Positions 8,153 through 17,055 of a stretch of 24,203 nucleotides of DNA are shown piece after piece. The notes under the pieces are model-generated. The model was not told where the DNA came from and searched no databases. It saw only the letters and a list, made by a program, of their open reading frames with translations. The DNA comes from Peptococcaceae bacterium (lineage in GTDB: Bacteria; Bacillota; DSM-521; Neomoorellales; Neomoorellaceae), in the NCBI GenBank assembly GCA_003509545.1, contig DOLC01000070.1:1-24203 (forward strand), given 5' to 3'. The translations under genes were made by a program, and so were the position numbers. Numbering within the stretch: position 1 is the stretch's first letter; every line of letters starts with the position of its first letter.

Positions 8153-8932
8153 TTACTCTTCCGCGTCTGGTGACCACTGCCTTGAGAAGCCTTCCAACAA
8201 GTCGCAGCAGCCGTAACCCTGGGAGTTTTTGGCCCCCAGGCCGGCGTCGAGGGCGACCTGCAAAAGATCGGGGTCGCCGCGAAGTTCATATTGACCCATC
8301 CACCCTTTGACCACGGTTTCTTTATAGTAAGTGACCTTTAGATCCCGGTCATCCACCCGCGCCGGCCGGATGGCAAAGCCATCCACCCGGGCCGGACGGC
8401 CGTAAACCAAAAGATGCTTTTTCGCCAGGTTATTGGCCACAAGCTCAATGAAGCGCGGCTCAAAGGGCGAATAATAATAAGTATATTTCCGCCCGTCGCC
8501 GGGAAAAGTGCTGTAAACCACTATAGGGGAGAGCATCCGCACGCGGATGGTCCGCCCTGTAACACGGGGGGCTGCGGTGGCCATCTCCTTCACTTCCATA
8601 AAAACATCCCCCAGGCGCACCCTGCCCTGGCGCAAAAAGCCGGTTCCCAGCTCCTGCAGGATAAAGGGTACAGGTGAACAGATCACCAGTCGCAACGGCG
8701 GCGCAAGCACCAGCCGTCCAGTTGCCTGGTCGTAGGTCACCGTCTGTCCCATCAAGCGAGAAAAGGTGAAAAGCTTAAATCGGCGCTTTTCCAGGGCAAA
8801 GCCGTGCTCGTGCAGGTAGCTCCTGAGCACCGGATTATCCATCTGGCGGTAGATTAGCCCCTGGAGCAGGTGTCCGTACTGAACGGGAACGGCCACCGGG
8901 CCTGGGGCGGTAAAAAAGATGGTGAGCTGCAT
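8153..8932 (-). CDS. cas6: Cas6, pre-crRNA endoribonuclease
   Basis: The protein is 259 aa from the ATG at 8932, with GGGAGG 8 nt upstream; an in-frame ATG seven codons earlier lacks such a site. It has two RAMP-type halves and the C-terminal glycine-rich loop GLGAKNSQGYGCCDLL that marks Cas6. A conserved YGHLLQGLIY segment near the N-terminus also fits. Cas6 cleaves repeat RNA to leave the 8-nt handle seen in the array at 1-220. It is the only cas6 in view and lies between the cmr genes and the I-B genes, so it is likely shared by both. Confidence 0.93.
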   Translation of the reverse strand: MQLTIFFTAPGPVAVPVQYGHLLQGLIYRQMDNPVLRSYLHEHGFALEKRRFKLFTFSRLMGQTVTYDQATGRLVLAPPLRLVICSPVPFILQELGTGFLRQGRVRLGDVFMEVKEMATAAPRVTGRTIRVRMLSPIVVYSTFPGDGRKYTYYYSPFEPRFIELVANNLAKKHLLVYGRPARVDGFAIRPARVDDRDLKVTYYKETVVKGWMGQYELRGDPDLLQVALDAGLGAKNSQGYGCCDLLEGFSRQWSPDAEE

Positions 8933-8974
8933 GGGTAATACCTCCCGCTTCACATGTAGAAACCCAGACGCCTG

Positions 8975-9946
8975 TCAGCGAAGGCTCTCCAGCAACTCTT
9001 TGTACCAGTCTTTATCCAGCGACTTCTTTTCCCGCCCAGCCTCTTTCACCTTGGCCACGATGGCTTCAGCTATGCGGCGCTTGTGTACCGAACTAACCCC
9101 CAGCTTGCGCCACTGCTCGTAAAAGGCCTGGATGCGTCCTGCCACTTCCGAGGTCCTCAATGCCTGAATCTGGCCAATTAACCGATCAGCTTTTTCTCGA
9201 TCCGTGTTAGCAACGAACGGATCCGGTTCCAGCCTTAATCGTCCGTACCCGCTGGAGGTTTTCGCGCCCACGCCGAGGTTAAGAAGCGCGTGTTCTAAAA
9301 TATCAAACGCCGCTTTCACCCAGGGGTCTGGGCCCGCTAACGCCACCATATACTTACCTGAAGCTGAGGGAAATGGGACAGGGTTCGGATCGTCCCAGTC
9401 AGCCGGGGGCGCGTCAGCTTTTTGGTAGTAATCTTCATGATGGACAGTAATTACGTCAGGGTATATTAGCTTGGAACCCGGTAGGGGTAGCGCATCGAAA
9501 AAAATGACATGGCCTGCATTGTCCCTATCTCCAAAAACGATCCTGAAAGCATCCGTTCCCGGCCGCCACTCTTCTCCCAAGTACTGACGGGTAAAGCTCG
9601 CAGCCAGTCCTTTAAGGGCACTACCAGGAATGTATGGCACGCCATACGTGTGGTGCAAGGCGACTGAAGTTTCCAACACGCTTTCTTCACCCAGGCCCAC
9701 AGCCATACGCCCCAAGACCTCGGCTACCCTGCACTTAGCACCATAATCATTTAATACCCGCCGCCAGCGCTCAAACCAGCGTGCGTACTCCTCTGGCACC
9801 GGTATATCAGATACATCCCGCACTAAGTCACGGCGACTATTCTTATCCTCCTCAGCCTGATGGCGGACGAATTTGTCCAACCAAAGCCCGGCGTTCGTCG
9901 TCGGCTTTTTTTGCTCATTGGCAAGAGTTGCCCGCCTCGTGCTCAT
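8975..9946 (-). CDS. cmr6: Cmr6, type III-B RAMP subunit
   Basis: The protein is 323 aa from the ATG at 9946, preceded by GGGAGGG at 4 nt; the longer frame overlaps cmr5. Family landmarks are YIPGSALKGLAASFTRQY in the first half and the glycine-rich GVGAKTSSGYGRL in the second. Cmr6 sits at the head of the Cmr backbone beside Cmr1. The C-terminal 60-70 residues are highly charged. It is the last of the cmr genes and is followed 42 nt later by cas6. Confidence 0.93.
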   Translation of the reverse strand: MSTRRATLANEQKKPTTNAGLWLDKFVRHQAEEDKNSRRDLVRDVSDIPVPEEYARWFERWRRVLNDYGAKCRVAEVLGRMAVGLGEESVLETSVALHHTYGVPYIPGSALKGLAASFTRQYLGEEWRPGTDAFRIVFGDRDNAGHVIFFDALPLPGSKLIYPDVITVHHEDYYQKADAPPADWDDPNPVPFPSASGKYMVALAGPDPWVKAAFDILEHALLNLGVGAKTSSGYGRLRLEPDPFVANTDREKADRLIGQIQALRTSEVAGRIQAFYEQWRKLGVSSVHKRRIAEAIVAKVKEAGREKKSLDKDWYKELLESLR

Positions 9947-9962
9947 ACACCCTCCCCTCCTC

Positions 9963-10316
9963 TCAAGCACCTGCGTCCACACCCAGGACAGACTGGGCAA
10001 ATCGCTTGTACCAGGCCAGCGCTCCTAGTACGTCACGCGTTAGGCACATGTACTCTGGGAGTTCTGCCTGGCGGCTTCGCTCCAGCAACTTGTCTTTATC
10101 TTCGAATCTTAAGACAGTAGCTAGATCATTAAGCAGTCTCTTCCCTGGTTCTTTACCGCGGGCATCAACAAACGCCAGCGCCTGCGCCAATCCCGCCGTG
10201 CGAATGAGCACTGGCAGCCTGTGGGCCAGGGAGCCGTACTTTTTGCGCTCTTCTTCACTTACCTGCGTCACCTGCTCAAAAATCTGCGCAGCATACTCCT
10301 GATTGCGTGTTCGCAC
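9963..10316 (-). CDS. cmr5: Cmr5, type III-B small subunit
   Basis: The protein is 117 aa from a GTG at 10316, preceded by GGGAGGG at 8-9 nt. A TTG two codons earlier is closer to the site and cannot be excluded. The sequence is helix-rich with RTRNQEYAAQIFEQV at the N-terminus and YGSLAHRLPVLIRTAGLAQAL in the middle, typical of the all-helical Cmr5 family. Cmr5 lines the belly of the complex along the target RNA. It starts 2 nt after the cmr4 stop. Confidence 0.92.
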   Translation of the reverse strand: MRTRNQEYAAQIFEQVTQVSEEERKKYGSLAHRLPVLIRTAGLAQALAFVDARGKEPGKRLLNDLATVLRFEDKDKLLERSRQAELPEYMCLTRDVLGALAWYKRFAQSVLGVDAGA

Positions 10317-10318
10317 GG

Positions 10319-11182
10319 TCAATTCCCTCCCGTCATCCGCAGGCGGCACAAGCCTCGACCGACTGTGGCCTTGCCGCCCAACTGCAGCGGCTTTTCTATT
10401 AACTTCCTAATGGTCTCGAACACCTCTTTGGGTTCCGCTTTAACAGGAGTGGCCACCACCAGCCCTGCAAGTATTGTCTCTGTCGGAAGGGCCTCTTCAT
10501 ACCACAGCCCACCTTCTTCCACTGTCTTAGTACATTCGTGCAGCCTGACGCGGGCGAAAACTTCCGTCGCCGTGTCGAGCAAAAAGCTCATCACGTCGTC
10601 ATGGACGACGCAAAAACGTGCGGTTACCATCTCCTGCCAGGTTTGGTCGTCCGGAAAGAGCTGCCCGCCAAGCCATTCAGCCCACTCGCGCACGTTATTG
10701 CTGGCTTTGGCGATCAGGTCCAAATCTTCAAGAATGACCCGGTTATTTTCCTCAATCTTGCATCTCACATCGGAAACAAGGCAATAGCTTATAGAGGCAG
10801 GAACAGGGACGTCCGAGGGTGTATCAGAAACCTCAACGTACTCTACGTCACGTATGAGGCGGCGCAAAATATAAGGTGAGGTAACCCACGCAAACGTTCC
10901 CTTAAGGCTACGCACGGGTAACAAGAGTATCCGCTGGTCCGATATCTGGACCGAACCGGCATGCTCGTCAGCTCTGGAGGTATCGGGACCGAAAACCTTT
11001 TTCCGCATTTCATTGTCCTCACAAGCATCGCGCAGCACCCCTTTAAGGGAAGAGCCAGGGAGATAAGGCAAGCCCGTTGCCTTCTCGCGGGCCACCGGCA
11101 GATCGATCACCCCCACGCCTTGCCCGGTCCCTGCGTGAAGGGGGGAAAGGGCGTGCACAAAGAGCAATCGTGCATTCATCAT
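10319..11182 (-). CDS. cmr4: Cmr4, type III-B backbone RNase subunit
   Basis: The protein is 287 aa; its start codons ATG-ATG follow AAGGGGG at 5 nt. The N-terminus has the RAMP motif LSPLHAGTGQGVGVIDLP, and Asp27 aligns with the catalytic Asp that cleaves target RNA at 6-nt intervals in characterised Cmr4 proteins. LPYLPGSSLKGVLRD follows. The C-terminal GGKATVGRGLCRL is the glycine-rich loop. Several copies assemble the filament along the crRNA. The catalytic Asp is present, so target-RNA cleavage should be intact. Confidence 0.94.
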   Translation of the reverse strand: MMNARLLFVHALSPLHAGTGQGVGVIDLPVAREKATGLPYLPGSSLKGVLRDACEDNEMRKKVFGPDTSRADEHAGSVQISDQRILLLPVRSLKGTFAWVTSPYILRRLIRDVEYVEVSDTPSDVPVPASISYCLVSDVRCKIEENNRVILEDLDLIAKASNNVREWAEWLGGQLFPDDQTWQEMVTARFCVVHDDVMSFLLDTATEVFARVRLHECTKTVEEGGLWYEEALPTETILAGLVVATPVKAEPKEVFETIRKLIEKPLQLGGKATVGRGLCRLRMTGGN

Positions 11183-11197
11183 CGTAACCCCCTTGTT

Positions 11198-12550
11198 TTA
11201 GAGAGTGTTTAAGAAAACCTGCAAGACATCTGGGTTGCCATTCAGTAGCGGAATCTGCCGAGCCTCTTGAGGATCAAGTTCTGCGTTCACCGGCCAGCTT
11301 ATATGCGGTTCTTCCTTCTTTCCGAGAAGCAAGCCACCTGGAATGGCCATGACGCCCGTTCCTTCCAAAATTAATGCCAAACCAACAGCGCCATCCGCAC
11401 AGGCCAGTGGCCGCAGGATAAGGGGACTGGCCAGGCGCTTGTAACCTTGCCCGCCCTGCAGGACAGTATCATAAGGATCACCAATCTTCTCGTCCTTGAA
11501 ATGGAATACAATCGGCAAGCCGAAGGCCGCCCGCGGAAACTTACTGACCTGCGATACAGGCTTGGCGTGTCTCTCGCACCACCGTTGTGTAAGTCTTCTG
11601 ATTTCATCCGGCTCGGGCCACCGGCTGCGTCCCGGCTGTCTTGAAGAAGCGCTTGGGTAGCGGTACTGGCGGAAGCGCTGAAGACACTTGATTAAATAGC
11701 CCCAAGCAGCTCTATGATCCGGGAACCTATTCGTAAATTTCATGCGCGGATCCGGAATGAGATGGGGTACGCCTTCGGGCCAGATCCCGTGTAGCACATA
11801 TTTCTGTAAGCCTTTGCGAATTTCGGTCTCCATGTTATCGGCCTTTGGCAACATTACAGGCCTGCCATCAACGCTGACCAGCTTCAATGCCCCAAAGCCG
11901 CGCCGTGTACGGGCGCCGATACCGCCAAAAGTCTCCCAGCCCCAGAGTGCGGCTTCCACCTCCTCTCCCAGTTTTCGGGGATAGGCAATTTTCAATGTAA
12001 ACCGAACCTCGCTAATCACCCGTTTCATTTGCCTTCTGCCAATGCCAGCCTGCATTTCCTCCTGCGACGGTTGCAAGGGAAAGGCCGCATAAGGGGGAGC
12101 AACGTTTTCATTCGCCCTAAGTTTTAGTTTACCCCCACGGCCCTCCTTCGCTTCGACAAACTCAAATGGATACTCGTCTTTCCCTCTTTGCTCAATTGAA
12201 ACCACTATGCCCACCTGGGATGGTATAGGCTTTTTCTCCGTACCGGCCGCTCCCCAAAGCTTGTCTTCTGCTTCTTTCAGTGCCGCCAGATCACCATTGA
12301 ATCGCCCGCCCCGCAAGGCCCGCCACCAGAAACGCAACTGTCCACGAATTGCCGGGCCCCGTATGAGCGTTAATGGATCGGGCTCTCCCGGCTCTACACC
12401 ACCCCCAAATAAAGGGGTAATCACTTCATAACTGCGAACTTGGCTTATCACCGGTACCACCTCATCAGGCATTACCCGCTGGTTGAGCTGGGGTTGGACC
12501 GGAGGCGGTACAAGTTCCCTACCGTTCTCGTCTGTCGGCACTCTTCTCAT
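11198..12550 (-). CDS. cmr1: Cmr1, type III-B RAMP subunit
   Basis: The protein is 450 aa from the ATG at 12550 (AAGGA five nt upstream); an earlier in-frame start would overlap cmr3 by over 80 nt. The Cmr1 signature GPAIRGQLRFWWRALRGG lies at about residues 65-82, with the glycine-rich GGIGARTRRGFGAL near residue 190. Cmr1 caps the 3' end of the crRNA-target duplex. The gene follows cmr3 by 7 nt. At 450 aa it belongs to the longer form of the family. Confidence 0.93.
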   Translation of the reverse strand: MRRVPTDENGRELVPPPVQPQLNQRVMPDEVVPVISQVRSYEVITPLFGGGVEPGEPDPLTLIRGPAIRGQLRFWWRALRGGRFNGDLAALKEAEDKLWGAAGTEKKPIPSQVGIVVSIEQRGKDEYPFEFVEAKEGRGGKLKLRANENVAPPYAAFPLQPSQEEMQAGIGRRQMKRVISEVRFTLKIAYPRKLGEEVEAALWGWETFGGIGARTRRGFGALKLVSVDGRPVMLPKADNMETEIRKGLQKYVLHGIWPEGVPHLIPDPRMKFTNRFPDHRAAWGYLIKCLQRFRQYRYPSASSRQPGRSRWPEPDEIRRLTQRWCERHAKPVSQVSKFPRAAFGLPIVFHFKDEKIGDPYDTVLQGGQGYKRLASPLILRPLACADGAVGLALILEGTGVMAIPGGLLLGKKEEPHISWPVNAELDPQEARQIPLLNGNPDVLQVFLNTL

Positions 12551-12557
12551 AACGTCC

Positions 12558-13730
12558 TTACACCTCCATGCGGTGAATTTGTCCGTCCCACACCCCAAGA
12601 ACCGCCAGGCCGAACCCGTCGCGCCGATCCTGCTGCTCATCGCTTATGCACTGCATCCACGTGGTGTCTATCCATCTCTTGATATTAGCGCTATTGCCCT
12701 CAAGTTTCAGGAAAAAGACCGTGCCCGCAGGTGCCAGACGGCGAGTGGCTTTAGGCTGTTTTTTATCAAAATCCCAACCCGAGACAGTTTCATATCTTCT
12801 TAGGGCCACCGCCTGCGCAGAAGGCTTTACCCCCTCCCTTTCTCTAAGGAGCCATGTCGGCTTCCAGCCTGCCTTGAAGTGTGCCGGCGTAAGGAGAATG
12901 AGGCGGCAGTGGCGTTGGTCAGCGATATTCTCCTTTACCTCCTCGGGAAGAGTAGGAAGCATTTTACGACTTTGCCGCCAGAAGACCAGGCGCCGCTCGC
13001 CACCCAAAGGAGCAATCTGGGATTTCAAGTTGGGGGCGTCCGTAGCCACCGCCAGCCCTAGCCGACGCGCGCCGGAAAGCTTTTGTATCCCCAACGCATG
13101 CGTGAACTCCAAACCCTGGGTCTGAAAAAGAGCACCCCGTTCTTCATCAGCTGTTTTCGTCTCCGGTCTTATCCCCACATGGATCCGCGCCTCCCGAACC
13201 GGTCCATCGTGTCCTAGGTCGGCAAGGGAAACCTCGCGTTCGCGGGGATCTGAAAGCCATTGTTGGAAGAATTCCCAGTACCAGTAGCGGGGTGCTCTGT
13301 TAGACGGCTTACGCGGATCGCGTCTGGGCATTCCTACCGGCGCCAGAGCGTTTGGAAGATCTGTCCTTGCTCCCGGTGGCATTTGTAATGGGACGAGTGG
13401 CTTAAGCATCAACCGGACGGTATTATCTGGGTCTAGGTCAAGTAGAAGCGCGTCAGCAGGTGCCGGAACCAGCCAGTGAGCAACATCCCCCGTGCCAGAA
13501 TCCAATTCCACCAGTAGCGGTCCCCGGGCATTAATATCCTTCACACGGTGAACCTCGCTGAGCTGGAAGCGGCCTGCCGCATCGAGCCCGTCATGTGTGC
13601 GGACGGCCCCTGTAATTGTCGAAGGGAACGGAAACGCCAGCGATACAGCCCGCGCACCGGGCACTGGCCCGAAAGGGCGACCGTCGCGAACAACAAGAGG
13701 ATCACGGGGTTCAATGATCCAGACGGTCAT
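12558..13730 (-). CDS. cmr3: Cmr3, type III-B crRNA-handle binding subunit
   Basis: The protein is 390 aa. The N-terminal RDPLVVRDGRPFG and FPFPSTITGAVRT (residues 33-45) are typical of Cmr3, the Cas5-like subunit that pairs with Cas10 and holds the 5' handle. A second conserved region is LEFTHALGIQKLSGARRLGL. It overlaps the cmr2 stop as ATGA, so the two partner subunits are translationally coupled. Confidence 0.93.
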   Translation of the reverse strand: MTVWIIEPRDPLVVRDGRPFGPVPGARAVSLAFPFPSTITGAVRTHDGLDAAGRFQLSEVHRVKDINARGPLLVELDSGTGDVAHWLVPAPADALLLDLDPDNTVRLMLKPLVPLQMPPGARTDLPNALAPVGMPRRDPRKPSNRAPRYWYWEFFQQWLSDPREREVSLADLGHDGPVREARIHVGIRPETKTADEERGALFQTQGLEFTHALGIQKLSGARRLGLAVATDAPNLKSQIAPLGGERRLVFWRQSRKMLPTLPEEVKENIADQRHCRLILLTPAHFKAGWKPTWLLREREGVKPSAQAVALRRYETVSGWDFDKKQPKATRRLAPAGTVFFLKLEGNSANIKRWIDTTWMQCISDEQQDRRDGFGLAVLGVWDGQIHRMEV

Positions 13731-15523
13731 TTTTCTGACACCTCCCCGGGCATTGGTGTAGATAAAGGTACGTCGGCCAAATCCATGGCGGCAGCAAACT
13801 CGCGGGCAATGATGAGTTCGTCAGCCAGTTGTTTAAGTTTTTCGAAGGAAAGCTCACTCTCTTTGAGGAGTGCCTCCAACTCCCTTAATGTATCCTCTGC
13901 TATCCGTTCGGTACCACGCCGGGCCTTCTTGCGGCGTAAAATACGCTTGGCCTCCTCTCGCGCCGCTTTTAGAAGTGTCTCCTTTAGCTCGTCGTCTGAG
14001 GTCTCAAGGTGGTTGACCACGTCACGCAGTTCGTAAGCGGCTCCGTCGGGGATAGCTTCAGTTCGGTGGAGTTTAACGAACCAATCGAGTCTCCGGTCTA
14101 GCGTGCCCCAGGTGCCTTTAACCGTCCGCACTACTCCGCTTCGCTTGCTAAGCGCTACTGCCAGCGCGTTCTTATTCTTTATGGATTTCGAGGCTTTTTC
14201 TGCCGTACGAGCCAGCTCAAGAACATCAGAGAGCGGAGCAAGATGGTGAGCCACAACAATGCCGAGAGAAAACGTGGGAGAAATTTCTTCCTTCCCGTCC
14301 TTCACCTTAAAGTTAGCGAGCCGCTGGCGGAACGTTTTGGCCAGTTTTTTAGCGCACGTCAGCACCGTGTGCAAGGGTACAAGAGCCAATACGTCATCGC
14401 CGCCGGAAAAAATGAGGGTCCCTTGATGTTCCTTTACTATCTCTCGCGCTTCCTGCGCAAAACTACTTTGGACGCGTGAAAGTTCCCGGTGGTCTTGAGG
14501 TGTTGCCTGAGCATCGATAACTTTACCCATATGATCGCCATCGCCAAGGAAAAGCGCGTAATAAGGGAGCGGCTTTTTGCCGTCAAAGGCTTTTTCTAGG
14601 AAGGTACGCAGCGCCTTCTTGGCTTCCATCAACTTCTCTTCTTCTGGGAAAAATTCGCGTAAGCGTTCTTCAAATAACAAATGGCCATCATGGGGACCAA
14701 ATACGGGATGTTGTGGCCATACTGTTTCCAGAGCATCCGCCGGTATCCCAAGTTCTTTCAACTTCGCGATATATTTTCCCACAAGAGGACGGTGTTCCTC
14801 AGTAAGCCCCTCTAATAAGGGAAGGGCAGCAACGTGGGAGGTGCTGAAGAAATACTCCTGCGGCCCCCGCCTGCCGTGCCTTTTCAGCAAACACACTCCA
14901 CACAAGCGCTCGCCACGCTGCAGACCGTATTTTTCGCGGAGCTCGCTTTCCTTCACCTTATAGGCATCCTCCGGGATAACCGACTCCCGGCTCCCATCGA
15001 GAGAGCATTTGGGAGCCGTGCTTCCCCAAGTAACAGGCGCGAAGTTGCGCGTCACCTTTCGGGCGCTCAGGAGAGCTTCGGCGAAGTCACGCGCTTTTTT
15101 GTAGTCGTCGTTAAAGGAGTAAGAAGCCCAGAAAAACTCGGGAAAGTCTTTTACCTGCTGCTCAGCTACTGCACGATTAAACCCGCTGACCTTTCTGTAG
15201 GCATCATTACAAATTTTACCAAGGCGCCGGAGTAGGGCTTCTTTAACGGCATTACCCAATTCTGACGGATCGCATTTTACCAGAGCCATAACTTTGTTGG
15301 GGACGCTGAAATCGAAAGATCTCAATTGCTCCAAGTCGTCAGGCGCCGGAAATACAAGACAAGAAATGTCGTTCCCATTTTGCTTTACGATTTCCAATGC
15401 GGCCGCTTTGGCCAGCTCACTCAACAGCCAGGAGCCAAACCACAGGTCCTGACTGCGCCGCGCGGCGGCGATGAAATCCTGCACCGGTCCGATGTGAAAA
15501 ACGACGAGGTGCTTCTCTTCCAT
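13727..15523 (-). CDS. cmr2: Cas10 (Cmr2), cOA synthetase subunit, no HD domain
   Basis: The protein is 598 aa from the ATG at 15523; a second in-frame start at 15562 adds 13 residues. It opens directly with the Cmr2-type segment VVFHIGPVQDFIAAARRSQD and has no HD nuclease domain in front. Cys173, Cys208 and Cys211 (CGVC) form the zinc site. The first metal-binding motif of the palm is FLGDGDHMGK (about 326-334), and the cyclase motif is GGDD at 374-377. With GGDD intact, target-RNA binding should trigger conversion of ATP into cyclic oligoadenylates, the ligands of the CARF proteins upstream. Lack of HD predicts no direct ssDNA cleavage. Confidence 0.95.
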   Translation of the reverse strand: MEEKHLVVFHIGPVQDFIAAARRSQDLWFGSWLLSELAKAAALEIVKQNGNDISCLVFPAPDDLEQLRSFDFSVPNKVMALVKCDPSELGNAVKEALLRRLGKICNDAYRKVSGFNRAVAEQQVKDFPEFFWASYSFNDDYKKARDFAEALLSARKVTRNFAPVTWGSTAPKCSLDGSRESVIPEDAYKVKESELREKYGLQRGERLCGVCLLKRHGRRGPQEYFFSTSHVAALPLLEGLTEEHRPLVGKYIAKLKELGIPADALETVWPQHPVFGPHDGHLLFEERLREFFPEEEKLMEAKKALRTFLEKAFDGKKPLPYYALFLGDGDHMGKVIDAQATPQDHRELSRVQSSFAQEAREIVKEHQGTLIFSGGDDVLALVPLHTVLTCAKKLAKTFRQRLANFKVKDGKEEISPTFSLGIVVAHHLAPLSDVLELARTAEKASKSIKNKNALAVALSKRSGVVRTVKGTWGTLDRRLDWFVKLHRTEAIPDGAAYELRDVVNHLETSDDELKETLLKAAREEAKRILRRKKARRGTERIAEDTLRELEALLKESELSFEKLKQLADELIIAREFAAAMDLADVPLSTPMPGEVSEK

Positions 15524-15580
15524 AACCCGGTATCCTTCCTCCTTTAAAACTAGGCCAGGCAAAGAATTTTTATCTTTCTA

Positions 15581-16504
15581 TCATTGAACGCTACACCGAA
15601 TCTCCCTTCCCATGTCGCGCAAAGCTTGCAAGTCAACAACTTGCGCAACCTCGTACTGGGTGCGGTCATTGGGAGCTTGATAAATTACCATAATCCGGGG
15701 AAAGCCCCCCCGCAGGCCGTGAATAGTGGCCAAAATAGCCGCCGCGACAGGAGCTAGACCCGAGAGAATAAGAATTATGTTTTCCTCAGACCATTCCTCA
15801 GGGGCCAGCCCCACCTCTTCAATCCATTTCTTCACCTGAGGCTTCAAGTCTTCTTGGGTATCAAAATGGACCGGTAGTTCAATCAGCTCTTCTATGTGGA
15901 AACCAAATCTATCCCGGAGTTGTTTCTGCTGAATAGTGGTAAGCGGATGGCCACTAAAGTTAATAACGATAACTTCTTGAGGTGGCGGTTGTGGGGAGGG
16001 TTGTGCCATGTCGATGATTTCTTGAGGAGTTGCTTTAAATGTAGCAGTACCACGGCGTATAAATACATCATGCTGCTCAATCCCAGTACTCCCACGAATG
16101 AATTTATGTGGCCTCCTGGCAGAGCGGGGGATCGTTACTACGCCAATGTTGCGGCCAGTTTGGGGATGCACGACTTGGCTAAACTCGATTACCGGAATCG
16201 GATCGCAATAATTGCTCAGGGCGGTTATCATTTGCCTCTCTAGTTCATCCGGATCCTGTGGTGAAAATCCCACCACATAGTTCTCTGGCTGGAACCGATC
16301 TCGCGGACATTTTGTGTTGTCCAGGACACCTATAATAATGTACCCGTTACCGCCCGGCGTGTTAGCAATAGCCGTAACGTCCTTGACAAACTCCGCCTGC
16401 TTCTCCCTTGTGGAAAGATCCAAGGTTTGTTTGAGATCTATTTTTGAGGCTTCGCGGCCTAGATCAACATACCTTTTGATGCGCCGCCAAATGGCCTCAT
16501 TCAC
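15581..16504 (-). CDS. AlbA_2 (Schlafen-type) domain fused to Csx15-like domain
   Basis: The protein is 307 aa from a GTG at 16504, with GGGGGTAGGA upstream. Residues about 8-165 resemble the AlbA_2/divergent Schlafen domain: GREASKIDLKQTLDLSTREK, then FVKDVTAIANTPGGNGYIIIGV, then a VFIRRGTAT strand. A proline-rich linker (about 169-176) follows. Residues about 178-300 align end to end with the separate Csx15-like protein at 16670-17050 (INFSGHPLT against LNFSHPFT; GLAPEEW against GLTAEEW; a shared HG...GFP/YFP segment; QVVDLQALRDMGRE against EILNLQAVREEGRG). AlbA_2 domains bind nucleic acids and some Schlafen relatives are nucleases. Csx15 is a type III accessory family linked to cyclic-oligoadenylate turnover or binding. 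A ligand-controlled nucleic-acid effector is inferred. It precedes cmr2 by 57 nt. Confidence 0.8.
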   Translation of the reverse strand: MNEAIWRRIKRYVDLGREASKIDLKQTLDLSTREKQAEFVKDVTAIANTPGGNGYIIIGVLDNTKCPRDRFQPENYVVGFSPQDPDELERQMITALSNYCDPIPVIEFSQVVHPQTGRNIGVVTIPRSARRPHKFIRGSTGIEQHDVFIRRGTATFKATPQEIIDMAQPSPQPPPQEVIVINFSGHPLTTIQQKQLRDRFGFHIEELIELPVHFDTQEDLKPQVKKWIEEVGLAPEEWSEENIILILSGLAPVAAAILATIHGLRGGFPRIMVIYQAPNDRTQYEVAQVVDLQALRDMGREIRCSVQ

Positions 16505-16669
16505 GTTTCCTACCCCCATCAAACATATCATAGACAGCACCTTACCCCAGTTTCTCGTGAGCGTGTCACTTCACAGCCCAAGAACAACTCACTTCCGCCG
16601 TTTCAGGGTAATCCTCCCATATTTCTGGACCATCATTGTTTCGGCATCCTAGTCCCCCCTCTCCTCCGC

Positions 16670-17050
16670 TTACCGTTTCCCGCGCCCCTCCTCCCGCACC
16701 GCCTGCAGGTTAAGGATCTCGGCCACCTCGAAGCGGGGCGGTACGGAACCGGAGACCGGCCGCAGACGTACCACCGCCGGAAAATAGCCGCACCTCCCGT
16801 GCAGCTCCGCCAGGAGGGTCACCGCGCTGAAGTTCAGAGACGGCGGGTTAATAAGAATGGGCAACGTCTGCCACTCCTCCGCTGTGAGACCGGCCCGGTC
16901 GGCCATGGCCGCTACCTGGGGAACTAAGGGCTGCTGGGGATCGATCTGGGCGTCGATTTCGATCACCCGGTCTATCCTTTTTTGGGTAAGGTCCTCCAAT
17001 TGCCGCAACTGCTCCGCGGTAAAGGGATGGGAAAAGTTGAGGAGAATCAA
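16670..17050 (-). CDS. csx15: Csx15-like type III CRISPR accessory protein
   Basis: The protein is 126 aa from a TTG at 17050, with GGGAGG 9 nt upstream and only 5 nt after the preceding stop. It begins ILLNFSHPFTAEQLRQLEDL, alternates short strands and helices, and has a central PILINPPSLNFSAVTLLAELHG segment. This is the compact single-domain architecture of the Csx15 family found with type III loci, proposed to bind or degrade cyclic oligoadenylates. No membrane segment or signal peptide is visible. Its neighbours are a CARF nuclease upstream and the AlbA_2-Csx15 fusion downstream. The family call rests on remembered sequence character and the context, so the biochemical role is inference. 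Confidence 0.75.
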   Translation of the reverse strand: MILLNFSHPFTAEQLRQLEDLTQKRIDRVIEIDAQIDPQQPLVPQVAAMADRAGLTAEEWQTLPILINPPSLNFSAVTLLAELHGRCGYFPAVVRLRPVSGSVPPRFEVAEILNLQAVREEGRGKR

Positions 17051-17055
17051 GGTTT

